From Victivallales bacterium (GTDB taxonomy: Bacteria > Verrucomicrobiota > Lentisphaeria > Victivallales > Victivallaceae): a DNA stretch of 6,988 nt. The stretch lies in assembly GCA_030634125.1 (NCBI GenBank), contig DAOWBJ010000084.1, forward strand, positions 1 to 6,988. The letters are read 5' to 3'. A program made the position numbers and the translations under genes. Position 1 is the stretch's first letter, and each line of letters begins with the position of its first letter. Positions 1 through 5,613 of this stretch are shown piece by piece. The notes below the pieces were generated by a model, which saw nothing but the letters and a program-made list of their open reading frames with translations, was not told where the DNA came from and did not search any database.

Positions 1-1
1 C

Positions 2-514
2 ACAAACAAAACTGCTTTTGGAGGAGGCAGCAAAGAAGGATTTTTCACAGGAAAACCCAACGTCGAAGGCTTAGGATCAGTGTTTCTATTCCGTAATTAT
101 CGTTCTGACTTGGGTAAGTGGCAGACCTCCGATCCCATAGCACTAGCTATGGCGCTTTCCAGTAGTAAGAACATGAAATTACAATCAAAACCTATGGCAT
201 CATTAGGTTATCCCGACGGCTGGAACAATCTGGCGTATGTGAATAATCATGTGACAAATAGTATTGATTGGCAGGGGACGGCGAGTTGGCTGCTTACCAG
301 CACTAGTAACAATATACCTGAAAACTGGGTAGTTACCGGTTCTAGTCCAGAAGGAACTCCTTCTATTTACCCCGACTTTCCCACCAACCCTGCTGTTGGC
401 ACTAACTTTGCTAATACTGTAAATCAATATGTGACATTTACTTACACAATTGACGGAGTCCCTGGTACAACGCGCATGCTATTGCAAATCAATAATAACT
501 ATACATATGAATAA
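2..514 (+). CDS. RHS/YD-repeat protein, C-terminal end (5' partial)
   Basis: The frame is open from the window edge to a TAA at 512-514, giving 170 visible residues. The GTG at position 80 is internal and not the true start, because the RHS wording (FFTGKPNVEGLG) continues upstream of it. Visible residues 14-46 and 69-92 match the RHS repeat-associated core: FTGKP, then NYRSDLGKWQTSDPI, then GYPDGWNNLAYVNN and a closing SIDWQG. RHS proteins are large secreted or surface shells whose region after the core is a variable, often toxic, tip. Here the tip is only about 78 residues (93-170), rich in Thr, Asn, Pro and Ser, with beta-like stretches and no catalytic motif I recognise. Residues 47-68 form a 22-residue insertion between DPI and GYPDG, where the core normally runs on directly. 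The next gene starts 50 bp downstream on the same strand. Family call confident; tip function unknown. Confidence 0.85.
   Translation, partial: TNKTAFGGGSKEGFFTGKPNVEGLGSVFLFRNYRSDLGKWQTSDPIALAMALSSSKNMKLQSKPMASLGYPDGWNNLAYVNNHVTNSIDWQGTASWLLTSTSNNIPENWVVTGSSPEGTPSIYPDFPTNPAVGTNFANTVNQYVTFTYTIDGVPGTTRMLLQINNNYTYE
135..152. repeat. Short perfect inverted repeat inside the RHS core
   Basis: CCATAGC (135-141) and GCTATGG (146-152) flank a 4-base spacer (ACTA). The hairpin sits exactly where the 22-codon insertion begins (140). The 7-mer CTATGGC occurs at 147-153 and again at 192-198 near the other end of the insertion, 45 bp apart and in frame. This could be a scar of a small duplication or insertion, or chance. 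Confidence 0.45.
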
Positions 515-564
515 TAGGCAACCCCCAAAGAAGTCTGCTTCAACAAGATAAGGAGAATATTATT

Positions 565-1389
565 ATGTCTAAGAAGAGTAAACTTAAAATAGCAGTTTCA
601 CTTTATATTTTTATTTTTGCCTGTCTGTATTCTTATTCACAGGACAAGGACACACGGTACCTGAAAGGTTTTTGTCAAGTGTCCAAGACAAAGTACCATT
701 ACACTGCAATCTGGGCTTTAAACATGAAATATCGTTTTGTCGTTTGTGATGGCAAGAGAACTGTGCTTGACAAAATTTCGGACAGTTGGACCTCATTTAC
801 TCCACAAGGAGGGTCAGGCGGAAGCGGTGGCTTGCTAAAAAAGACAGGTGATTATGATTTCAACCTGGTAATCATAGAGCAAGACGATGATAAAGGAATA
901 TTTGTTTTTGACATTATGATGAGATACAAGGGGAAATTTTATCAGGCGAAACTCAAGAAGCTGGTATCATTTGACGGTAAAAAGACAGAAATCGTTTCGT
1001 TTAATATGAATGACTATGTTAAAGACCCAAAACTTTTAAAGAAACTTGATGAGTATTATACTGAACGAGACAACAGGCACAGAAAGCGCAATAAAAATCC
1101 AAAGCCAATAGACCACAAAGACATAGTAAAAGAAATAAACGCTCGTGCACGCACAGTTAAAGCAAAATCCAAGGCTGAACTGCGAAAAGAAAACCGTGCT
1201 CCCCAGTTCAAAAAAGACTCTCTGGAGAAATATTGGAGCGATGAGAAAAAGGGATTGAATATTAAAGATTCAACGAATGTAGAGCGAATCAAGCTAGGTC
1301 TACAGCCTATACGGTTTTTATTACGAAAACCAATCGCGTGGAAAGTAAATCCAAAGCGGAAACCAAAACAGAGCCAAGCTCTTAAATAA
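565..1389 (+). CDS. Secreted basic protein of unknown function
   Basis: The protein is 274 residues. The ATG at 565 is preceded by AGGAG at 551-555 with 9-nt spacing, which supports this start. Residues 1-25 form a typical export signal: Lys-rich n-region (KKSKLK), hydrophobic core (IAVSLYIFIFACLY), then a possible signal peptidase I site after SYS-Q. Cys20 sits in a poor lipobox (IFAC), so a lipoprotein is possible but less likely. Residues about 30-150 look like a beta-rich domain interrupted by a glycine-serine loop (GGSGGSGG, 82-89). From about 150 the protein is highly charged and strongly basic, ending in Lys/Arg/Pro-rich sequence. It lies 50 bp after the RHS C-terminus on the same strand with no terminator visible between, so co-transcription is likely. 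I do not recognise the family. An accessory or immunity-like role to the RHS tip is only a positional guess. Confidence 0.8.
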   Translation: MSKKSKLKIAVSLYIFIFACLYSYSQDKDTRYLKGFCQVSKTKYHYTAIWALNMKYRFVVCDGKRTVLDKISDSWTSFTPQGGSGGSGGLLKKTGDYDFNLVIIEQDDDKGIFVFDIMMRYKGKFYQAKLKKLVSFDGKKTEIVSFNMNDYVKDPKLLKKLDEYYTERDNRHRKRNKNPKPIDHKDIVKEINARARTVKAKSKAELRKENRAPQFKKDSLEKYWSDEKKGLNIKDSTNVERIKLGLQPIRFLLRKPIAWKVNPKRKPKQSQALK

Positions 1390-1415
1390 AATTTATAAGC
1401 TTTATGTTAATATCA

Positions 1416-1448
1416 AAATAGCCTTAGAATCTACTTTTAAGGCTATTT
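1416..1448 (+). terminator. Hairpin, probable intrinsic terminator
   Basis: AAATAGCCTT (1416-1425) pairs perfectly with AAGGCTATTT (1439-1448), and the stem extends inward to 1429/1435 with one G-U pair, leaving a 5-base loop. The T-tract after it is weak (ATTGTTTATAAG), so termination efficiency is uncertain. It separates the secreted-protein gene (stop 1389) from the next gene (start 1478) and could also be a leader hairpin for the latter. Confidence 0.6.
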
Positions 1449-1477
1449 ATTGTTTATAAGTATTGAGGAGATAGTTT

Positions 1478-1930
1478 GTGAAGATAATTTATTCATTTTT
1501 GCTGTTTGGTTTTATAACTATAGCGATAGCTATTGCTATTATTAGAATCAACAACTTTTCAGACAGAAATAAATTCTATCATTTCGAGCAGAAATGTAAA
1601 ACTAAAAGAATCAATCTGGCAAATTATAAACAATATCAGTTTGAACCAAACGACAGCCTGACGCAATGCGCGGAAAACCTAATCCTGCTCAAGCGTTGTA
1701 TGGGAGCTAATTATAGTTCAAAAATGCATGATGTCATGTATAGAAATTCTCTTCTAGCATTCAAAAAATTTCCCAACTTTCCTCCGGTAGCCGCGAACTA
1801 TGCTTTCTTCCAGCAACTAGCTAAAAGCGATATTACCGAAAGCCTTCCTATAGTTTTACCATTCATCCAGGAAAGCGCAAATTATCCCGCAATCCCCGAA
1901 TCCATATACAACATCTTAAACGATGCCTAA
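1478..1930 (+). CDS. Small membrane-anchored protein, unknown
   Basis: The predicted product is 150 residues from a GTG start at 1478, chosen because GAGGAG lies at 1465-1470 with 7-nt spacing. Residues 4-22 are one hydrophobic segment (FLLFGFITIAIAIAII), best read as an N-terminal anchor or uncleaved signal, followed by an extracytoplasmic domain. The rest appears mainly helical with three cysteines (40, 64, 74) and a Phe/Pro-rich patch (KKFPNFPPVAANYAFF). No family is recognised. The gene stops at 1928-1930, overlapping the next start by 8 nt. The two could be a coupled pair or halves of one gene separated by a +1 frame change. Confidence 0.6.
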   Translation: MKIIYSFLLFGFITIAIAIAIIRINNFSDRNKFYHFEQKCKTKRINLANYKQYQFEPNDSLTQCAENLILLKRCMGANYSSKMHDVMYRNSLLAFKKFPNFPPVAANYAFFQQLAKSDITESLPIVLPFIQESANYPAIPESIYNILNDA

Positions 1931-2213
1931 CCATAGCGAAACCTTCGAAGAAGAGATGACGGTGTACCTGGGTGACAATGATTACGACACTGGCCGCGAA
2001 CGGCTAAAACACCTCTGTGACTATTGGTATTCCAAGTTAGATGCCAAATACACAAACAATTCAGAAGAGAGCCTCTCAATCGCCCGAAGCCGAATGACCA
2101 TCCCAAAACAACAAAAAGCCATAGCTACCTGGAAAAAACTCCTAACTTACATAAACAAATCTCAAAGCAACAAAACAGAAAAATTCTCCCCACAAATAGC
2201 AAAAACTAACTGA
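1923..2213 (+). CDS. Small hypothetical protein, coupled to or split from the upstream gene
   Basis: The predicted product is 96 residues from ATG 1923, which overlaps the preceding stop (ATGCCTAA). There is no Shine-Dalgarno sequence before the ATG, and the same frame has a TAA at 1917-1919, so translation must arise by termination-reinitiation or the reading frame was once joined to the upstream gene. The N-terminus is acidic (ETFEEE). The middle (RERLKHLCDYWYSKLDAKY) and a later Lys/Ala stretch look alpha-helical, and the tail is Lys/Ser/Asn-rich. There is no signal peptide or known motif. It ends 31 bp before the converging integrase. The AT-rich, Lys-rich end may be degenerate coding DNA. 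Reality as an independent gene is uncertain. Confidence 0.45.
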   Translation: MPNHSETFEEEMTVYLGDNDYDTGRERLKHLCDYWYSKLDAKYTNNSEESLSIARSRMTIPKQQKAIATWKKLLTYINKSQSNKTEKFSPQIAKTN

Positions 2214-2219
2214 CTCAGA

Positions 2220-2242
2220 AATGAATTCATTCATTGTACAAT
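2220..2242. repeat. Two adjacent palindromes between convergent genes
   Basis: AATGAATTCATT (2220-2231) and ATTGTACAAT (2233-2242) are both perfect palindromes, one base apart, in the 31-bp gap between the + strand small gene and the minus-strand integrase. A T-run (TTTTTAATT) follows on the + strand. They may form a weak terminator, or a recombination or protein-binding site. The low GC makes a strong terminator unlikely. Confidence 0.4.
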
Positions 2243-2244
2243 TT

Positions 2245-3528
2245 TTAATTAGAAAGAGTCTCTAATATCCGTTTGTCGCTTTCCGTCAGAATAGATTTTG
2301 AATTCAATATGTCAGAAATGATCTTAAGCTTTTGATGATCTGTTTTTCCTGAAGTATTCCCTTGTGGCAAAGCATTAATCGCTTGTCGCGCGGCTCCTTC
2401 GCCAATGTGAACATAATGCCTTGTTACTGCTGGATTGCCATGTCCGACGATTGATTGGACTACTGGCATAGGAACTCCTGCTTTGGCACAGAATGAAACG
2501 AATGAATGTCGGAAGGAATGAAAACCATAAACATTTGTCTTCTTTTTACGCCGTAGACCTTTTTTGGCTTCTTTGCTTACCTCAAGCCCAATAAACTTAA
2601 AAACAGTGGCTGCCTCACTTGAAATCGGGGAAGATGGACCAAGATATCTATGAGCCAGTTTAGGCATGACATATTCAGCGTTGTTCCATTCTAAAGCTTT
2701 ATTGAGTTGCTCCCGCAAAAGAGGGTGAATAGGAACATTTACAGTTCTCTTGACTCTTTTGGTTTTATGCGGTTCGCAAAATATAATATTCCTTTCCAAA
2801 TTTACATTTTCCCATTTCATTAACACGCAATCTATTAGCCTTAAGCCTGTCCATGCTCCAAGATGAAACAGTACTTCCATTTCTTCTTTGTCTTTTAAGA
2901 CGAGCTTAGGATTTTTAAAGGAATTTAATATCTTAAGCACTTGAGCTTCCGAAAATTCTTTGCGAGAAAGTTTATGTTCAACCTTTCTACCAATTGAATG
3001 GAATGGATTTTCATCTAAACCGGCTTTTTTTTGCAAATGCTTAAAAATTAATTTTACTGCCTGCATATGGTTATTAAATGTTGTCCCAGATACGCCTTGT
3101 GCCCAAACAGAATCTGCATATTCAATAGCAATTTCTTCCGTGATTTTCCCTAAGTCTTGTATTATTGGATAATTTTTTGCAAGCCATTTCTGGAAACGCA
3201 AGAAAAAACTTTTATAGGATTTTAACGTTGCTGGTCCTGAATCAGGTCTAGTTGAGGTTTCAAGAAACAACTCCCAGGCTTTAGACAGTTTAATGGACTT
3301 TCTAGCGAGAAGTTTTCTGGCACTGGCGACATTGAACATGACTTTTTCTTTTGTGTCTGCAGCAAGAGCTGGTTCCAGAATTTCTTTTGCTTTATCCTGA
3401 GCTTCTTTTTCAATTTTAGTTTTTAAGGATTGAACAAATCGTTTACCATTGACATCATATTGCAAATAGAATATTTTACCACGTTTAAAAATATATCCTT
3501 TGCCTTTTGCAGTGCCTTTTTTAGCCAT
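2245..3528 (-). CDS. Tyrosine recombinase (phage-type site-specific integrase)
   Basis: This is a 427-residue protein that cuts and rejoins DNA through a covalent 3'-phosphotyrosine intermediate, typically integrating or excising a mobile element. Residues about 10-50 (GYIFKRGKIFYLQYDVNGKR) resemble the arm-type DNA-binding N-terminus of phage integrases. Residues about 80-185 are the SAM-like core-binding domain. The catalytic domain shows all expected residues: Arg230 (TGLRLID), a hairpin lysine (Lys255 or Lys257), His337 and Arg340 (HSFRHSF), His363 (VGHG) and nucleophile Tyr372 (RHYVH). Length is normal and the gene looks intact. GGGGGAA at 3534-3540 sits 5 nt before the ATG. A promoter lies at 3570-3598. 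No excisionase, relaxase or phage structural gene is nearby, so it is a solo integrase, possibly a remnant or the end of a larger element. Confidence 0.95.
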   Translation of the reverse strand: MAKKGTAKGKGYIFKRGKIFYLQYDVNGKRFVQSLKTKIEKEAQDKAKEILEPALAADTKEKVMFNVASARKLLARKSIKLSKAWELFLETSTRPDSGPATLKSYKSFFLRFQKWLAKNYPIIQDLGKITEEIAIEYADSVWAQGVSGTTFNNHMQAVKLIFKHLQKKAGLDENPFHSIGRKVEHKLSRKEFSEAQVLKILNSFKNPKLVLKDKEEMEVLFHLGAWTGLRLIDCVLMKWENVNLERNIIFCEPHKTKRVKRTVNVPIHPLLREQLNKALEWNNAEYVMPKLAHRYLGPSSPISSEAATVFKFIGLEVSKEAKKGLRRKKKTNVYGFHSFRHSFVSFCAKAGVPMPVVQSIVGHGNPAVTRHYVHIGEGAARQAINALPQGNTSGKTDHQKLKIISDILNSKSILTESDKRILETLSN

Positions 3529-3569
3529 AACTGTTCCCCCGATTTACATTGATTTCGTGTCTATTCTCT

Positions 3570-3598
3570 AGTATATAGGCAAAATCATCAAAAAGCAA
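3570..3598 (-). promoter_or_regulatory. Sigma70-like promoter of the integrase gene
   Basis: On the minus strand, TTGCTT (3593-3598) and TATACT (3570-3575) are separated by exactly 17 bp and lie about 40 bp before the integrase ATG. Both boxes are close to consensus (TTGACA/TATAAT). The neighbouring TTGATG is too close to the -10 to serve. Not verified experimentally. Confidence 0.6.
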
Positions 3599-3632
3599 GC
3601 AAAACACATACAATTTAGCAATATTACTGCTT

Positions 3633-3655
3633 AAAAAAAGGGGCTTTCAGCCCTT
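3633..3655 (-). terminator. Intrinsic terminator on the minus strand
   Basis: Read on the minus strand, AGGGCT-GAA-AGCCC-C runs directly into seven T residues (A-tract 3633-3639 on +). The 5-bp GC-rich stem is 3641-3645/3649-3653, extended by a G-U and an A-T pair. It would stop transcripts coming from the radical SAM operon and insulate the integrase promoter just downstream. It also forms one edge of the palindromic block. Confidence 0.65.
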
Positions 3656-3677
3656 GGCTTGTGGGTGGGGATTGTTT

Positions 3678-3696
3678 CCCAGGGCTTCACCCTGGG
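3678..3696. repeat. Perfect GC-rich hairpin
   Basis: CCCAGGG (3678-3684) and CCCTGGG (3690-3696) flank the loop CTTCA. It is the strongest short stem in the repeat block and has no T-tract on either side, so it is not a classical terminator. Confidence 0.7.
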
Positions 3697-3765
3697 CTGT
3701 GGGATTTCGTGCTTTCAGCCATCAAAAGATATGCCGGACTGGCGACCAGCGCTCCCAGCTTTTTT

Positions 3766-3780
3766 AATCCCGTAGGGATT
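3766..3780. repeat. Short hairpin AATCCC/GGGATT
   Basis: AATCCC (3766-3771) and GGGATT (3775-3780) flank a 3-base loop (GTA). T-rich sequence precedes it and A-rich sequence follows, so on the minus strand the stem is followed by AAAAAAG rather than Ts. It is part of the palindromic block. Confidence 0.6.
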
Positions 3781-3800
3781 TAACAAAAAATGGCTAAATC

Positions 3801-3845
3801 TTTGGGATTCACAAACGTGCGTAGCGCGTGCAGTGAATCCCCAAA
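3801..3845. repeat. Long inverted repeat with one bulge
   Basis: TTTGGGATTCAC (3801-3812) pairs with GTGAATCCCCAAA (3833-3845), with a single extra base in the right arm. The 20-base loop carries CGTGC twice (3816-3820 and 3827-3831). It is the longest stem in the block and a good candidate for a structure-recognising transposase or for a cruciform. Confidence 0.7.
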
Positions 3846-3886
3846 TATAACGAGACCGGCGTTCGGCTCGCGGTCCAGCGGCGACT

Positions 3887-3909
3887 TTGCGCAGGCTGAG
3901 CCTGAGCAA
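3887..3909. repeat. Near-perfect 23-bp palindrome
   Basis: The sequence is centred on G3898 and 10 of 11 base pairs match (CAGGCT-G-AGCCTG at the core, TTGC/GCAA at the ends). It lies inside the CCAGCG/CGCTGG arms (3875-3880/3923-3928) and starts 27 bp beyond the radical SAM stop. It may belong to the interspersed repeat. Confidence 0.6.
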
Positions 3910-3936
3910 CGCGAAAGGCAAACGCTGGGGCTTTTA

Positions 3937-5613
3937 TTATTTTCTTTTTACGACGTTCGCCACGTTTCTGCCGTAATGTAATTTGAAGATGTAGCTGGTT
4001 GGAGACTCGTGTAACTTTGCTTTTGGGTTCAGCCAGAAGTCTGCGGCGTTGAAACTGCAGTCTAATTTTATACAACGCTTTATTGCTGTATTTTTATCCA
4101 GCTCCGCCCTGCTCCAGATAACAGTCTCGTCAGTTGACTTTGAATATTTTTGCATATCCGCTTTATCACAACGGAAACCACAGGCAATCTTAGCAAAACG
4201 ACATAGTTCTAAGGATTTTTCATCCTGCTCTTCTAAAAATTCTTCCAGTAAATCAAAACGCTTTTCCATTGCCAGTTTGCCTTTGCTCAAATCGCAATAA
4301 GGCTCAATGAAATCACAAAATTCAATAAAAAAATCGTTGCTTTGGCGGGTGGAAAAACGAAATACATTCCTCAAGCCCGGCGGGTTGTACCACGAATCCA
4401 ATATGTATGAATACAAACTTGCTTTTTCCAAGTCCTTGACGCTCATCTTATTAGTCCGCGTTACCTGCCAGGGTATTTCAGGGCTGTATTCTAAGCCCGG
4501 CGGCGGATTTTCGCGCAATTCTGTTCCCGGTAAAAGTTTTAAATTTTCCAGTTGAATCTCGTCAGGAGCCAGTTCCAGCATTTTATTAACATCGCTCAAC
4601 AAAGAAGCCAAAGTCTGCCCCGGTAAACCGGCAATCAAATCAGTATGAAGTTCTAAATTATCTAAAGCAAGCAAAGCCTTTAGACTTTTTTCTGTTTTTT
4701 CCGCTGAAGCGGGGCGGCGAATCTTTTTCAATACAGTCGGATCAAAACTCTGAATTCCCGCCTCCAAATGCAAGCTGCCTTTCTCTGCTTTCGCCAGTTG
4801 CTCAAGAACTTCCGGCCTGAGTCTGCCGGGATGGATTTCCAGATGAAAACGCATATCAGGGAAATCTTCCGCGAAAAACTTAAGCATAGATACCGCGCGT
4901 GCAGAATCCTCGTTAAAAGTACGGTCGATCAAGCGTATATCACGATAGCCCAGATCATGAAGGGACTGCAAATCTTTTTTGACCCGTGGCAGAGAATGAT
5001 ATTTAACTCTTTTGCTTTTGGAACTGGTGCAGAAAGTACAGGCGCCGCCGCAGCCGCGGCTGGTTTCGAGTTGATAAAAAGCTTTTCCACGATGAATTAA
5101 AGCATGCTGATACGGAGAGGGTAAAGTATCAAGTTCAGCTTTGTAATCCGCTGATTTATTGTCCTGATAACAATTTTGCTCATTGAGATAACATAAACCG
5201 GCAACTTGTTTAAAGTCATTTCCCTTTAATAAATCAGGAATTGAGGATTCGTCTCCCCTGATGACCCCGGAAATACATAGATTTTCACGCAGAAAATGTT
5301 CATTATCACCGAGAAAACTCGGACCGCCAAGAAATATTTTCAATCCTTTATTGCGTTTTTTCAGTTCGGTACAGACTTTCAATAACAAGTCAAGGTTGAA
5401 GATATAGCCGGTTGCCAGCAGAACGTCAGGATTATTAGCTTCGACATCACAAACAATCTCATCAAGAGAGGTTTTGGCAGTCGCCTCAGAATGTCCCCAG
5501 CTCCATTCAGGCGCTTCCCGTTCCGCCAGGGCGCGTATGAGGCAATAGCCCGGCATCGAATGCGAATATGAGGAGTTCAGCTCCAGGAATACGACTTTTT
5601 TTTCATCAAGCAT
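3937..5613 (-). CDS. B12-binding-domain radical SAM protein (DUF4080 type)
   Basis: The protein is 558 residues. Residues about 5-135 form a cobalamin-binding-like Rossmann domain (LNSSYSHSMPGYCLIRAL at the start, LGGPS at 95-99), but I see no DxHxxG motif, so any cobalamin is probably not held through the classical histidine. The radical SAM domain spans about 178-400. Its [4Fe-4S] site is Cys188, Cys192 and Cys195 (RGCGGACTFC), followed by the barrel motifs DIRLIDRTFN, EAGIQSFDP and TDLIAGLPGQT. The C-terminal part, about 400-558, fits DUF4080 and holds seven cysteines (433, 440, 471, 478, 482, 514, 519). Such enzymes cleave S-adenosylmethionine to a 5'-deoxyadenosyl radical, often for methylation. 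The substrate is unknown. ATG 5613 overlaps the phosphatase stop by 8 nt without its own Shine-Dalgarno sequence, indicating coupled translation. Family call strong, function open. Confidence 0.9.
   Translation of the reverse strand: MLDEKKVVFLELNSSYSHSMPGYCLIRALAEREAPEWSWGHSEATAKTSLDEIVCDVEANNPDVLLATGYIFNLDLLLKVCTELKKRNKGLKIFLGGPSFLGDNEHFLRENLCISGVIRGDESSIPDLLKGNDFKQVAGLCYLNEQNCYQDNKSADYKAELDTLPSPYQHALIHRGKAFYQLETSRGCGGACTFCTSSKSKRVKYHSLPRVKKDLQSLHDLGYRDIRLIDRTFNEDSARAVSMLKFFAEDFPDMRFHLEIHPGRLRPEVLEQLAKAEKGSLHLEAGIQSFDPTVLKKIRRPASAEKTEKSLKALLALDNLELHTDLIAGLPGQTLASLLSDVNKMLELAPDEIQLENLKLLPGTELRENPPPGLEYSPEIPWQVTRTNKMSVKDLEKASLYSYILDSWYNPPGLRNVFRFSTRQSNDFFIEFCDFIEPYCDLSKGKLAMEKRFDLLEEFLEEQDEKSLELCRFAKIACGFRCDKADMQKYSKSTDETVIWSRAELDKNTAIKRCIKLDCSFNAADFWLNPKAKLHESPTSYIFKLHYGRNVANVVKRK

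Larger units (their letters stand above)
3636..3930. repeat. Palindrome-rich non-coding block, probable interspersed repeat element
   Basis: This gap between integrase and radical SAM gene holds no convincing gene. It is built of successive inverted repeats: 3641-3653, 3678-3696, 3739-3749, 3766-3780, 3801-3845 and 3887-3909, with longer-range arms AGCCAT/ATGGCT (3717-3722/3790-3795) and CCAGCG/CGCTGG (3875-3880/3923-3928). GCTTTCAGCC occurs twice as a direct repeat (3643-3652 and 3711-3720). The phrase around the CCCTGGG hairpin and the GGGCTTTCAGCCC edge resembles, from memory, short interspersed repeats common in PVC-group genomes. No transposase is present, so it would be non-autonomous. 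Short open frames in it are spurious. Exact borders are unknown. Confidence 0.65.

Noticed and set aside
80..514. A separate 144-residue gene starting at GTG 80
   Set aside because: The same frame is open to the window edge and carries RHS wording upstream, so this is the end of a longer RHS gene.
1910..1930. Programmed -1 frameshift at CTTAAAC
   Set aside because: The heptamer resembles a slippery site, but the downstream frame requires a +1 shift, so a -1 slip would not reach it.
2245..3528. Integron integrase with a gene-cassette array
   Set aside because: The N-terminal arm-type domain and length fit phage-type integrases, I do not see the integron-specific insertion, and no attC-like array lies beside it.
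3636..3930. CRISPR array
   Set aside because: The stems differ from one another, there is no regular repeat-spacer period, and no cas gene is present.
3715..4075. Short open frames on both strands over the palindromic block and radical SAM 3' end (3715-3921, 3790-3981, 3809-4075)
   Set aside because: They have no ribosome binding sites, cover the inverted repeats or run antisense to or out of frame with the radical SAM gene, and have low-complexity Arg/Ala/Ser composition typical of translated repeats.
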